IMG/VR virus record: IMGVR_UViG_3300031918_000041 | Location: 1 to 49,730 of that record | Strand: one strand, 5' to 3' | Origin: a virus | Length of the DNA: 49,730 nt | Part shown: one piece after another, positions 7,768 through 16,206 of the stretch | Numbering within the stretch: position 1 is the stretch's first letter | Layout of the letters: each line of letters starts with the position of its first letter | The notes under the pieces: generated by a model | Told to the model about the DNA's origin: nothing | What the model saw: only the letters and a program-made list of their open reading frames with translations | Databases searched by the model: none | Made by a program: the position numbers and the translations under genes

Positions 7768-7780
7768 GACTTGACAAGTC
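7768..7780. promoter_or_regulatory. palindrome overlapping a -35-like hexamer
   Basis: GACTTGACAAGTC is a perfect 6-bp inverted repeat around one central base and contains a consensus TTGACA (7771-7776). The -10 region at 17-bp spacing is weak (AAACAT). The half-site ACAAGTC and flanking bases recur at 7109-7118 within the upstream inverted-repeat element. It may be an operator before the 7806 gene and DNA polymerase. Confidence 0.4.
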
Positions 7781-7805
7781 TGATTTCTAACTCAAACATA
7801 CCGAT

Positions 7806-8078
7806 ATGAGACTATCAAAACAGGGGGTCGAAAATATCCGACGGGGGCTTAAACATTCTTGGGAGAACGGTACACACCGTCGGAAACAGCAGGCTAGGCT
7901 GGTAGACGCAGATACGCTTCGGGATCGCGAGGCATATGATCGTAAGGGTAAATTTGTGGGTTCTTTTGACATCTACCATTCAACGAATCGGAGGGACCAA
8001 TTCGATGTATTCATGGGGGGTAGATTAGTCTTGACTGGGGGACCCCGCGTGATTGCCGAGTGGGTTAAATCGCTATGA
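7806..8078 (+). CDS. hypothetical basic protein
   Basis: A 90-residue protein that I do not recognise. The N-terminal 30 residues are strongly basic and helical (MRLSKQGVENIRRGLKHSW). The middle has KFVGSFDIYHSTN and the C-terminus looks like a small alpha/beta fold. The base composition is more AT-rich than the polymerase gene. Its TGA overlaps the polymerase ATG (8075-8078), so its translation is probably coupled to that of the polymerase. Confidence 0.65.
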   Translation: MRLSKQGVENIRRGLKHSWENGTHRRKQQARLVDADTLRDREAYDRKGKFVGSFDIYHSTNRRDQFDVFMGGRLVLTGGPRVIAEWVKSL

Positions 8079-10117
8079 TCTACTCACTGGATTATGAGAC
8101 ATTCTCTGAAGCCGATCTTGAGGAGGTCGGTGCGGCCCGGTATGCCGAAGACCCGTCTACCGAGATCCTGCTCGCGGGCATCGCTGGGGAGGATGGCGTA
8201 GTCTACGTTTGGGAGAACCCGCGTGTGACCGGCCACCCGGCTGATCCGAAGGCGGTAGAACTGCTGACCGAAGCCTTCACCAACCCTGAGAGCGTCATCT
8301 GGGCCTTCAGCTTTATGTTCGAAGCGTTCATCACGAATGCACGGGCGCTGAAAGACCTCGGACTCCCGCAGCCAAAGCCCCACCAGTGGCGCTGCACGCA
8401 AGCGTTGGCGCGCCGGGCCGCGCTGCCCGATTCCTTGGCTAAGCTCTCCGACGCTTTGGATCTGAAGAATAAGAAGGACGCCAAGGGCAGTGCGCTGATC
8501 AAGCTGTTCTGTATGCCCTACACCCCGCGAAAGAAACGCGGAGGGGCTCCATCGCCCGCACGCCGGGTATATCCGAAGGACGAGCCCGAGAAGTGGCTGG
8601 ATTTTGTTTCCTACAACCGGACAGACGTGCTGGCCGAGCAGGAAGCGCACGCCCGCCTCAAACCTTTCGAGTTCAAGGGCGACCTGCTGGCCGCGTTTCA
8701 AGCCGACTGGCTGATGAACCTGCGGGGCTTCGCAGTTGATCTGCCCGCGCTGGAGACAGCATCCAAGCTGATCGACGCCGAGACAGCAGGGCTGCGGGAA
8801 GAGTTCCTCAAGCGCGCCGGGTGCAACCCCACCCAGCGGGAAGTCGTGCGGACCAAGCTCAAGGAACTGGGGCTCGATCTACCCGACATGACATCCGATA
8901 CGGTTGCGGAAACGCTGAAGACCGTCACCGGTGAGGCGGCTGAACTACTCAAACTTTACTCCCAGCTCCAATACTCAGCGGCAAAAAAGGTGACGTCGAT
9001 GAGGGCTATGGCTTGCGCCGACGGACGCGTGCATGGCGTATTCCAGTTCTACGGTGCCCGGTCGGGGCGCTGGTCGGGCCGCGCCGTGCAGCCGCAGAAC
9101 TTCAAGAAGAACAACGGGGCGGAGAAAGTACCGGATGACGTGTACGACTATTTCCAGAAGCCCACCTTCGACCTGGAGGCGTTCCCGACGCTGTTCGGCG
9201 GGCCATCGGAGCTTGCGGCTAAGCTGATCCGCCGGTTTATCCGCGGCCCATTTTGGGACTATGACTACTCAGCTATTGAAGCCCGTATTTGCTGCTGGGT
9301 CTGTCATCAGGACGACATTCTGGCGGACTTCAAAAACGGTGTGGACGTATACCGCAACATGGCGGCAGCGATCCGAGGGGTGAAGGCGGCGGACATCGAG
9401 GACAAGTCCCCGGATTATATGTTAGGGAAGCAATCTTTTTTGGGCGGCCAATACCAAATGGGCGGAAACAAAGCCTACGGTACGTGGACAAAAAATTATG
9501 GCCTAGTTGTAACCCCTGAAGAAGTAGAAAACGCTATCGCTACTTTTCGCACTCGTTGCGGAAAGATAAAAGAGTCCTGGAGCTGGATCGACCGTGCCGC
9601 GAAAGATGCGGTACGATACCCCGGTCAGTGGTTCTCCGCCAAGCGCCTCCGCTTCATCGTGCAGACCGTCTCCGGCATCCCCTATCTCGTGATGAAACTG
9701 CCCTCCGGGCGCGGCATCCCCTATCGCGTGATGAAACTGCCCTCCGGGCGCGGCATCGTCTACCCTTACCCCGAGATCAAGCGCGTCTACAAGGCAGCGT
9801 TCGAGGACACCGTAGACGAGCTTTCCTTCTGGGGTCAGATCACCGGCAAGAGCTTTTGGGGCCGCATCCCGACCTACGGTGGAAAATTGCTTGAAAATGC
9901 GTGCCAAGGTATCGCTGCTGACGTGATGGCCTACGGACTGGTTAGGGCCACCGCTGAAGGCTTTGAACCTGAGATGCTGGTCCACGATCAGATGCTCGCC
10001 CGCGATCCTCTCAGCCGGGGGGACGAGCTGCTCAAGCAGTGCATGGTGCAGATGCCCCCTTGGGCTGACGGGCTGCCGCTCGCGGTTAAAGGCGGGCTGG
10101 AGGAATTTTACTCTTGA
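8075..10117 (+). CDS. DNA polymerase, family A (with 3'-5' exonuclease)
   Basis: A 680-residue phage replicative polymerase of the Pol I type. The N-terminal exonuclease shows the DxE motif at D6-x-E8 (SLDYETF). Palm motif A is DYSAIEAR (catalytic D397), motif B begins at K452 with Tyr460, and motif C is VHDQ (H637, D638), where Gln replaces the usual Glu. There is no 5' nuclease domain, as expected for phage enzymes. Residues 534-559 are a 13-residue tandem duplication (GIPYLVMKLPSGR, second copy with Arg for Leu) between motifs B and C, from a 39-bp DNA duplication. About 9421-9575, around motif B, is visibly more AT-rich than its surroundings. Confidence 0.95.
   Translation: MIYSLDYETFSEADLEEVGAARYAEDPSTEILLAGIAGEDGVVYVWENPRVTGHPADPKAVELLTEAFTNPESVIWAFSFMFEAFITNARALKDLGLPQPKPHQWRCTQALARRAALPDSLAKLSDALDLKNKKDAKGSALIKLFCMPYTPRKKRGGAPSPARRVYPKDEPEKWLDFVSYNRTDVLAEQEAHARLKPFEFKGDLLAAFQADWLMNLRGFAVDLPALETASKLIDAETAGLREEFLKRAGCNPTQREVVRTKLKELGLDLPDMTSDTVAETLKTVTGEAAELLKLYSQLQYSAAKKVTSMRAMACADGRVHGVFQFYGARSGRWSGRAVQPQNFKKNNGAEKVPDDVYDYFQKPTFDLEAFPTLFGGPSELAAKLIRRFIRGPFWDYDYSAIEARICCWVCHQDDILADFKNGVDVYRNMAAAIRGVKAADIEDKSPDYMLGKQSFLGGQYQMGGNKAYGTWTKNYGLVVTPEEVENAIATFRTRCGKIKESWSWIDRAAKDAVRYPGQWFSAKRLRFIVQTVSGIPYLVMKLPSGRGIPYRVMKLPSGRGIVYPYPEIKRVYKAAFEDTVDELSFWGQITGKSFWGRIPTYGGKLLENACQGIAADVMAYGLVRATAEGFEPEMLVHDQMLARDPLSRGDELLKQCMVQMPPWADGLPLAVKGGLEEFYS
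9674..9751 (+). repeat. 39-bp in-frame tandem duplication inside the DNA polymerase gene
   Basis: Units 9674-9712 and 9713-9751 are 38 of 39 identical; the single difference changes CTC (Leu) to CGC (Arg). A third partial match follows (GGCATC then GTCTAC). Family members normally carry one copy of the LPSGR strand, so this is a recent insertion or an assembly artefact. Confidence 0.9.
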
Positions 10118-10148
10118 TATTAAAAAATAGAAATTCACTATTCCCCTT

Positions 10149-10409
10149 ATGCGAACCAAACCCCCAGGGCCAAAAGCCAAATCCCCGGAAGAGAAGGCCC
10201 ACAAAATTAAGACCACCCCGCTTGCCGGGTACGTCACACTCTTCTACCACCTCCAGAAGCCACGCTCGCAAGTTGAGCTGATGGTCCTGATCGACATGGA
10301 GCTGGACGGCAAACGGCGTGAAGATCTGCTTCGGATGCTCGTCACCCGGCTATTCCAGTTGAAGAAAGATGAGTACCTTAAATCCATCGGAGTGAATCCA
10401 AATGCGTGA
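10149..10409 (+). CDS. hypothetical basic protein
   Basis: An 86-residue protein. The N-terminus is Pro/Lys-rich (MRTKPPGPKAKSPEEKAHK), followed by two predicted helices (about 35-80) with many Leu, Arg and Lys residues. It is not recognised. It lies 31 bp after DNA polymerase with an AT-rich leader and overlaps the start of the VRR-NUC gene by 8 bp. It may be a small DNA-binding replication accessory, by position only. Confidence 0.7.
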   Translation: MRTKPPGPKAKSPEEKAHKIKTTPLAGYVTLFYHLQKPRSQVELMVLIDMELDGKRREDLLRMLVTRLFQLKKDEYLKSIGVNPNA

Positions 10410-10689
10410 ATCCACTTTAGAGCATCGCATTAAAAAGTACGCCGAGTCGAAGGGCTGCTTCTTCTGGAAGTTCGTCGCGCCCGGCACCAAGGGCGTGCCC
10501 GATCGGATTATTATCACGCCGGATGGCGAGGTAGCCTTCCTGGAGGTCAAAGCCCCCGGCGAGGAGCCGCGAGCGATTCAGGAATACCGCATGGTCCAAC
10601 TGCGCGAGCGAAAAGTCGGCGCGCTGTGGACGAGTAATTACGAGCTGGCCGTCGCCTTTATCGACGGGCTTTGCTCCCCGAAGTTATGA
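10402..10689 (+). CDS. VRR-NUC domain nuclease
   Basis: A 95-residue stand-alone VRR-NUC nuclease. The motifs are an N-terminal Glu (ESTLEHRI), then KGVPDRIII (catalytic Asp in PD) and FLEVKAPG (E-x-K), followed by the conserved Q in AIQEYRM. Such proteins are structure-selective nucleases or Holliday-junction resolvase-like enzymes found in phage replication modules, usually beside a SNF2 helicase, as here. The TGA overlaps the helicase ATG (10686-10689). Confidence 0.92.
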   Translation: MRESTLEHRIKKYAESKGCFFWKFVAPGTKGVPDRIIITPDGEVAFLEVKAPGEEPRAIQEYRMVQLRERKVGALWTSNYELAVAFIDGLCSPKL

Positions 10690-12071
10690 TTTTCACCCCC
10701 GACGACTCGAACACTCGTGGCATCGAGTGGCTGATGGGGCGAAAACGGGCTGCCATCTGGTTTGGCGTAGGTGTGGGCAAAACTGTGACGGCTCTAACCG
10801 CCTTCGAAGGAATGCGGGTATTGGGCGAAGTGGAGACCGCGCTCGTGATCGCGCCGATCCGCGTCGGGGCAAAAAGCTGGCCCGAAGAAATTAAGAAGTG
10901 GACGCACTTGAGCCATCTCAGAGTATTGAGTTTGCGTGATGCGGATCTAGCCACGGTGAAGCGTTCGGACGCTGAGGTGTATATAACTAACTACGAGCAG
11001 CTACCACGCCTTGCCGAGCAACTTTTTCCCCGTGAGCCCTTCCCGTTCGATCTGCTGGTCTTCGATGAAAGCACAATGGTAAAGAACCCCAAGGGCACAC
11101 GGGTCAAGGCGTTGCTACCGTATCTGCCGTTATTCTCGCATAGGTGGGGGTTAACCGGGGAGGCGTATCCGAATGACCTCCAAGAAATTTTTAACCAGAT
11201 CAAAGTGCTTGACGATGGTAAACGGTTAGGAAAGAGCTTTTACCAGTTTCGAGAGCGGTACTTCAAACCGATGGATTATATGCGGTATGATTGGAAGATA
11301 CGTGGGGAAACAGAAAAGCAGGAGATCCTAGCCAAGGTCTCCGATCTTGCGCTGACGATCACGAGAGAAGAAGCCGGGGTGACAGGGGAACCTGAAGAAG
11401 CGGACGTGATCGTTGAGCTGCCCTTACTCGCCATGGAAGAGTATGAGAAGCTGGAGAAAGATTTTCTCCTTCAATTAGACGGGGGTAAAATTACGGTCTC
11501 GGCAGCGTCATCTGGCGTGCTGGTCAACAAATTGCGTCAGGTCGCTGGGGGTTCTGTGTACGACGAGAACGGTAAATCCCGAACCATGCACAGTGAGAAG
11601 GTAATAGCCCTGAAGAAGCTGCTCGCAGGACTGCCCGGCAACGCGCTTGTAGCGGCAGAATATAAGCACTTCATCGCTGCCATAAGACAGGCGATCCCGG
11701 AAGCGCGGTACCTAGATCCCGATCAACCCAAATCAGAGCAGTTAAAACTTCTCGCCGATTGGAACGAGGGGAAGGTTAGGGTGCTACTTGCCCACCCATC
11801 CAGCATTTCACATGGGTTAAATTTACAATTTGGCGGTAACAATGTGGTTTGGTTTTCACCAACATGGAGCCGGGAAACCTACCTCCAGTTAAACGCTCGG
11901 CTATCCCGCCGAGGTCAAACACGGACGGTGACAGTGTACCGGATAATTGCTAAAGACACTATAGATGAGGATGTTATTAAGGTGCTTTCCGGGCGCGAAA
12001 AAGCTACGCGAGAGTATAATCAACTCCTCAGGGAAATGCAAAAACGCCATGAACACGTTAACACAAGATGA
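10686..12071 (+). CDS. SNF2-family DNA helicase/translocase
   Basis: A 461-residue superfamily 2 ATPase. Walker A is GVGVGKT (27-33), motif II is DEST (127-130), and motif III is the GLTGEAYPND region. The C-terminal RecA lobe has the SHGLNLQ segment and motif VI as SRRGQTR (about R408-Q411). The ATG at 10686 is chosen because it overlaps the previous stop; a TTG 15 bp upstream is also open. It is compact compared with cellular SNF2 proteins, typical for phages. With VRR-NUC it probably remodels or processes replication intermediates. Confidence 0.92.
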   Translation: MIFTPDDSNTRGIEWLMGRKRAAIWFGVGVGKTVTALTAFEGMRVLGEVETALVIAPIRVGAKSWPEEIKKWTHLSHLRVLSLRDADLATVKRSDAEVYITNYEQLPRLAEQLFPREPFPFDLLVFDESTMVKNPKGTRVKALLPYLPLFSHRWGLTGEAYPNDLQEIFNQIKVLDDGKRLGKSFYQFRERYFKPMDYMRYDWKIRGETEKQEILAKVSDLALTITREEAGVTGEPEEADVIVELPLLAMEEYEKLEKDFLLQLDGGKITVSAASSGVLVNKLRQVAGGSVYDENGKSRTMHSEKVIALKKLLAGLPGNALVAAEYKHFIAAIRQAIPEARYLDPDQPKSEQLKLLADWNEGKVRVLLAHPSSISHGLNLQFGGNNVVWFSPTWSRETYLQLNARLSRRGQTRTVTVYRIIAKDTIDEDVIKVLSGREKATREYNQLLREMQKRHEHVNTR

Positions 12072-12552
12072 ACTGAAAGGGGTGCTGCAATACGACCCGG
12101 AGACCGGAGTTTTACGCTGGAGAGTTTCCCCCGCAGGGAATGTTCCCCAAGGGAGTATCGCTGGGTGCGCCACGGGGGACGGCTACTGGAGGGTATCTAT
12201 TTTAGGACATAGGTATAAAGCCCATAGACTGATTTGGTTGCTCGTGGCTGGTCACTGGCCGGAGAGCGAAATAGATCACATAAATGGCAACGCTACGGAT
12301 AATCGATACACCAACCTCCGAGAGGCGATACGAGCAGAGAATGTGCGTAACACCCGAATGTATAGGAATAATACTAGCGGGTTTAAGGGGGTCGGTAAGA
12401 AAGGAAAAACTTGGCAAGCATACATACGTTTTAACGGGATACGACAGCACCTCGGCATTTTCGATACCCCTGAAGCCGCAAGCGCAGCCTACGAAGCAAA
12501 AGCCGCGGAACTATTTGGCGAGTTCAGACGAAATCGCCCCCCAGGAACATGA
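12049..12552 (+). CDS. HNH endonuclease with AP2 DNA-binding domain
   Basis: A 167-residue HNH-AP2 homing endonuclease, paralogous to those at 1226 and 25724. The N-terminal domain has YDPETGVLRWRVS and KAHRLIW. The HNH core has EIDHINGNATDNR, followed by LREAIRAENVRN, then AP2-like NNTSGFKGVGKKGKTW and the ending GIFDTPEAASAAYEAKAAE. The ATG at 12049 lies within the last 23 bp of the SNF2 gene in another frame. The gene therefore abuts the 3' end of a replication gene, and its insertion may have reshaped the helicase C-terminus. Confidence 0.92.
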   Translation: MNTLTQDELKGVLQYDPETGVLRWRVSPAGNVPQGSIAGCATGDGYWRVSILGHRYKAHRLIWLLVAGHWPESEIDHINGNATDNRYTNLREAIRAENVRNTRMYRNNTSGFKGVGKKGKTWQAYIRFNGIRQHLGIFDTPEAASAAYEAKAAELFGEFRRNRPPGT

Positions 12553-12582
12553 AGCTCAACCAGGGGGCGACCCCTTATGAAA

Positions 12583-12606
12583 CCGAAGGGCACCCCTACC
12601 CTTCGG
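12583..12606. terminator. bidirectional hairpin terminator between convergent modules
   Basis: CCGAAGGG (12583-12590), an 8-nt loop, and CCCTTCGG (12599-12606) form a perfect 8-bp GC-rich stem. It lies between the plus-strand replication module and the minus-strand gene ending at 12610. Short AT-rich flanks occur on both sides but no long U tract, so its strength is uncertain. Confidence 0.65.
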
Positions 12607-12609
12607 AAA

Positions 12610-12939
12610 TTAGTGACCGTTCGGGTTCGAATCGGTTTTCACCACGGGGATCGAGCGCACCTCGATACTGCGGCGAATCCATAAAATGTCGTTTCGCATC
12701 ACCTCAATCTGGGCCAAGCTATGTTCGATTTGAGTGGCGCGACTATCGAGGCTTTTGATTTCCGCCCCATGGAGAGCGTCCGTATTCTGAAGGTTGCTCA
12801 CGGCAAGTGCCGAGGCGATCAGAAGTGTAGAAAAGGCGACAATGGCATACGCCGGAGCGGATACCCAAGTAGATCGGCTGATCTTGATTGGTGGAGTGGA
12901 GTCCGAGGATTCGGATTCGGGGTGACGCGGGTGTGTCAT
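12610..12939 (-). CDS. membrane-anchored hypothetical protein with coiled coil
   Basis: A 109-residue protein: an N-terminal Pro/Ser-rich tail, one transmembrane segment (about 29-46, APAYAIVAFSTLLIASALAV), then a helical region (about 50-92). This layout resembles small inner-membrane spanins or holin accessories, but no diagnostic motif is present. It is the last gene of the minus-strand morphogenesis block, next to another membrane protein, a place where phages often carry lysis genes. Function is not established. Confidence 0.6.
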   Translation of the reverse strand: MTHPRHPESESSDSTPPIKISRSTWVSAPAYAIVAFSTLLIASALAVSNLQNTDALHGAEIKSLDSRATQIEHSLAQIEVMRNDILWIRRSIEVRSIPVVKTDSNPNGH

Positions 12940-12957
12940 AACGGTATGATATTCAGG

Positions 12958-13704
12958 TTAGCTGGACGGATGAAAAATTGACCCCCAGATGCGGGAAAGT
13001 TTCTGCTGGATGCGGCTTGTACCAGAGTCGAGTGCTCCGAGGGCGTCCTTACCCTTCTTAATGTCAGCTGCGATCTCAGCGACCGAGCCGTAGGACAGAT
13101 GGGAGAACTTGGTCCAGAGGTAGAGTGCCGCCAGAACAATAATCCCTAGCCACATACGATTTATGGCGTTCCGAGACGCCAGTGAAGCCGCGGCGGCCTC
13201 TCCGAGCTTCTGGTCTATGGCGTCACGGGCAGCTTCCGCTTTGGCAGATTTGGCCTCGGCGGCGATTGTTCGGTCCCGCAGTGAGGCGCTGTCCTGATAG
13301 GCTAAGGCGTTCAATCGGCGTGCCTCCTCCAAGTTGCCAGTCAAGATGGCGTTTGCCCGACGCTCGGCGGCAAGCTGTTCTACCGGGTCTGGGGCCTCCA
13401 GCTTCGACTGGACGATACTTGCCTCAGAAACAATCGCGGAGCGTGCTGGCGTGTCGGGGAGCGTGCCTGCCACTTGATTTACGACCGCAATGCCAGCGGC
13501 GGCGGACGCGGACTTGGCTTTGAGCGCCTTGACCTCTTCCTCGTGTGCTGTGTTGAGGTTGGTCGTGGCGACCGTTGATGCCGCAGCCGTCTTGCTGGTC
13601 TTATCGAGAAACTTGGGCTTGAAGGCGAGGAATCCGAGGAGCCCGACAACGGCGATATATCCGACGACTAAAAGCGGGGCGATTCCGCGGTTATTGTTTT
13701 TCAT
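12958..13704 (-). CDS. membrane protein with two transmembrane segments and coiled coil
   Basis: A 248-residue protein, using the ATG at 13704. One transmembrane segment is near the N-terminus (about 8-27, APLLVVGYIAVVGLLGFLAF). There is a long Ala/Glu/Lys helical region (about 50-180) and a second hydrophobic segment (MWLGIIVLAALYLWTKF, about 185-203). It is not recognised. It could be a lysis accessory protein or a virion protein inserted in the host envelope. The start lies inside the end of the small gene at 13691-13867. Confidence 0.6.
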   Translation of the reverse strand: MKNNNRGIAPLLVVGYIAVVGLLGFLAFKPKFLDKTSKTAAASTVATTNLNTAHEEEVKALKAKSASAAAGIAVVNQVAGTLPDTPARSAIVSEASIVQSKLEAPDPVEQLAAERRANAILTGNLEEARRLNALAYQDSASLRDRTIAAEAKSAKAEAARDAIDQKLGEAAAASLASRNAINRMWLGIIVLAALYLWTKFSHLSYGSVAEIAADIKKGKDALGALDSGTSRIQQKLSRIWGSIFHPSS

Positions 13705-13867
13705 CGGTAGGAGGGGGCACTGGCGATTTGGGGGTGGGCTGTTCATCGATCCATTGCGCGAGCTGCTGCGCGGCTGCCCGAGCCTGGTCATGGACAGCCG
13801 CGGGAACATGAGCCTGTTCACCGCGATTGTGGATTATCTGGAGGAGTTGTTTTGGGTCTGGGTTCAT
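13691..13867 (-). CDS. small Pro/Gln-rich hypothetical protein
   Basis: A 58-residue ORF between the fibre gene (stop 13872-13874) and the membrane protein, whose ATG it overlaps by 14 bp. It begins MNPDPKQLLQIIHNRGEQAH, has an Ala/Gln helix, and ends in a Pro-rich segment. It is not recognised. The packing argues that it is real. Confidence 0.55.
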   Translation of the reverse strand: MNPDPKQLLQIIHNRGEQAHVPAAVHDQARAAAQQLAQWIDEQPTPKSPVPPPTDEKQ

Positions 13868-13871
13868 AGAG

Positions 13872-16205
13872 TTAAGCGGTTAAAAGATCGTAGGGCGTGC
13901 CGTTAATTTCCACGCGAACCTTGCCAGCCTGTACAGCGATGCCTGCGGTGTATCCGCCAAGTTTCCAAGGTTGGGCGGTGCCACCAGATGGGGCGTACGT
14001 CTTTACTGCACCGCCGATCTCCATTACGCCAGTACCGGGCTGTAGGCTTAAAATATAATCGCCTAGAGCATAGTCATAAATCCTAAATATGTCAGACGAC
14101 GGGAGCATGCCCATCAGCCATTTTGATGCTCCGACAGTATTAAAAACAAACGCCGAGTACGAACCTATTGCTGGCCTATCGAATACCGCAAACGCCGGGT
14201 CGCTTGCAGGAGCGATATGCAGCGCGTATGACGGTGCTACACCAACACCGATACGATTAAAGTTCGGCTTAGAACCCTGTGATGGTAAGCCTATCGCCGC
14301 CCCGTCAATGTCTATGAGAACTATACCGCTTGAGTTTTCGCCAAACTTCCAATTGTGAGATGAGCTTCCAGATGGAGCCGCAGTTCTTAGGTACCCGTTA
14401 CATGAAAGACTCCCATCGTTTTCTATCAGCGCATTTCTTATCCCATTTGTGTAAAACTCAAACCTTCCAGTTCCACCTGCCTTTAGAAATACATTCGAGT
14501 TATTACTATTATCTACATCACCATAGTATAGATTGTTAAGTGTAGACCATAGAAAAGTTCTTCTAGCCACCCCAGCGCTGTCACGGAATGATAGGTCTTT
14601 GTCATTTCCGAAAATAGCCCCAGAAAATTCAGGCCTATCGAACTGCCGTACAACCACACCAGACTTATTGATGACATCGGCTAGTGACCCATCTATGGTG
14701 GCAACGCATATTCCTGCCTTTGGAGTTACATTGTCGTCAGCGTCATAGAATAGCCACGTCTTGCCAAGAGCTTCTATAACGCAAGCATCGGCAACCTGGT
14801 CGATCTCATACCCGGTGCCAGAAAACGAAAGCGCAGGCTTTGGTGTTACGACCGTCCAGTTTATTAAGTCTGACGAGTAGGCGTGGTATATGTTTGTCGG
14901 GAGATTCGGTGCTGAGGTGGAAGCGTGATACCACAAATGATAGTACCCATTAATTTTGTATGGTACAGGAATGTTGGCGCCACCATACATCCCTCCAGCT
15001 ACGATTTGAAGTGAGGATAGCGGATTGCTTGAGTTTAGAAACGACCAAGAGGAGCCGTCCAAACTGGTTAGTAAATATATATTCCATGACGAAGTAGCGG
15101 TTACGAACCCCTCAAGAAGCATATACCACACCCCCGATGGGTCTCTGAAGACAGCGGTATTTGCCCATCCGCCGATACCTGAAATGGCACTGTTGGCCAC
15201 TACGGTAGTAGGGGCTGACCAAACAAGCCCGTCTGTTGACGTAGAGTATTTAAGATTTGCCGCAGGATTTGCGTCGGCAAAGTAAAGCCGGTAAACTCCA
15301 TCAATTTTTATAACCGTTGTGCATCTAACTATTCCCGAAACGCCGCCATGCCCCTGACCGAGAATTGGAGTGGTGCCGTATTTAGTCCATGCAAGTCCAT
15401 CGGATGAGGTTGCGTAAGCTAGCGCCTGGTTCATCCACCCCGCACTGTACCACATCTTGAACACACCGTCTTCAAAGATAACATTAGGTTCCTCCAGGGC
15501 ATTTTCTTCATACGCGAACGACGGAGAAACTACCGGATTTGAGGCGTACTTAACCCATCTACTCTGTTCGGCTATTGTTCCAATTGGCGTAGAGAACAGC
15601 GACGATGGTAATTGAGCACTAGCATTAAGACCGGCTACGCCAAATTGGGTGTTAACGTCGCCAATAGTTTTTAGATTGAACGACCCCGCCCACGTACTAA
15701 GCGCCGTGTTTTCGACGTTTCCCAAGCCCACATCGCTCTTGGTGGGCGCTGAGTACGCCAGCACGCCTGCGCCGTTGTTGTGCAACCAGCCAGTACCATC
15801 TGAAAGGGCACCAAAGGCTGTTAAGTGTGTGTTTAATGGCTGGTAGGTTCCACTTAAATCTGGTATATCGGTCGTCGCCAAAAGCCGGAACGTCGGCGCG
15901 GCGGCTGCCCCGGTAACTGGTCCCGCCCAGACGAGTGCCGAGGCTTGATTAGAGAGGGTAAGGGCGATACCGGTGCCGAGCACCGCTCCGGTGCCGTCGG
16001 TCTGCTGAAAGATATTCGGGGAGGAGAAGTTCCCCCGTACTAGCCAGTCGGGGGAAATATGCCCGCTACCATCCGACAGAACTAAATCGTCGGGCGTCGG
16101 GGTGACGGAAGCGTGGAGCCAGCCGGTGTCGATGAACCCGCTACCGTCGGCTTGGGGGATGCCGATAGGGGTGGGGGTCGGAGTGGCGAAAAGACCGGAG
16201 GACAT
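13872..16205 (-). CDS. tail fibre/receptor-binding protein with glycosidase-like beta-propeller
   Basis: A 777-residue virion protein. The N-terminus has short repeats (DGSG-x-I then WL, about residues 20-55) and a tail-fibre-type segment SDVGLGNVENTALSTW (about 159-174). Residues about 215-505 form repeated blade-like motifs (FKMWYSAG, YATSSDGLAWTK, YRLYFADANP, YYHLWYHAS, TWLFYDADD) typical of five-bladed propellers of GH43/GH32/GH130-type glycosidases. The C-terminus has two related segments (about 625 and 740; APSG, W-K-G). It probably binds or trims host surface glycans. It begins just after the capsid terminator. A related propeller occurs in the protein at 37779-42197. Confidence 0.8.
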   Translation of the reverse strand: MSSGLFATPTPTPIGIPQADGSGFIDTGWLHASVTPTPDDLVLSDGSGHISPDWLVRGNFSSPNIFQQTDGTGAVLGTGIALTLSNQASALVWAGPVTGAAAAPTFRLLATTDIPDLSGTYQPLNTHLTAFGALSDGTGWLHNNGAGVLAYSAPTKSDVGLGNVENTALSTWAGSFNLKTIGDVNTQFGVAGLNASAQLPSSLFSTPIGTIAEQSRWVKYASNPVVSPSFAYEENALEEPNVIFEDGVFKMWYSAGWMNQALAYATSSDGLAWTKYGTTPILGQGHGGVSGIVRCTTVIKIDGVYRLYFADANPAANLKYSTSTDGLVWSAPTTVVANSAISGIGGWANTAVFRDPSGVWYMLLEGFVTATSSWNIYLLTSLDGSSWSFLNSSNPLSSLQIVAGGMYGGANIPVPYKINGYYHLWYHASTSAPNLPTNIYHAYSSDLINWTVVTPKPALSFSGTGYEIDQVADACVIEALGKTWLFYDADDNVTPKAGICVATIDGSLADVINKSGVVVRQFDRPEFSGAIFGNDKDLSFRDSAGVARRTFLWSTLNNLYYGDVDNSNNSNVFLKAGGTGRFEFYTNGIRNALIENDGSLSCNGYLRTAAPSGSSSHNWKFGENSSGIVLIDIDGAAIGLPSQGSKPNFNRIGVGVAPSYALHIAPASDPAFAVFDRPAIGSYSAFVFNTVGASKWLMGMLPSSDIFRIYDYALGDYILSLQPGTGVMEIGGAVKTYAPSGGTAQPWKLGGYTAGIAVQAGKVRVEINGTPYDLLTA

Positions 16206-16206
16206 A

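Noticed and set aside
12610-12650. A T-loop-like GTTCGAATC that suggested a tRNA
   Set aside because: The flanking bases do not form the T-stem, and no acceptor or anticodon arm fits; it lies inside the minus-strand membrane-protein gene.
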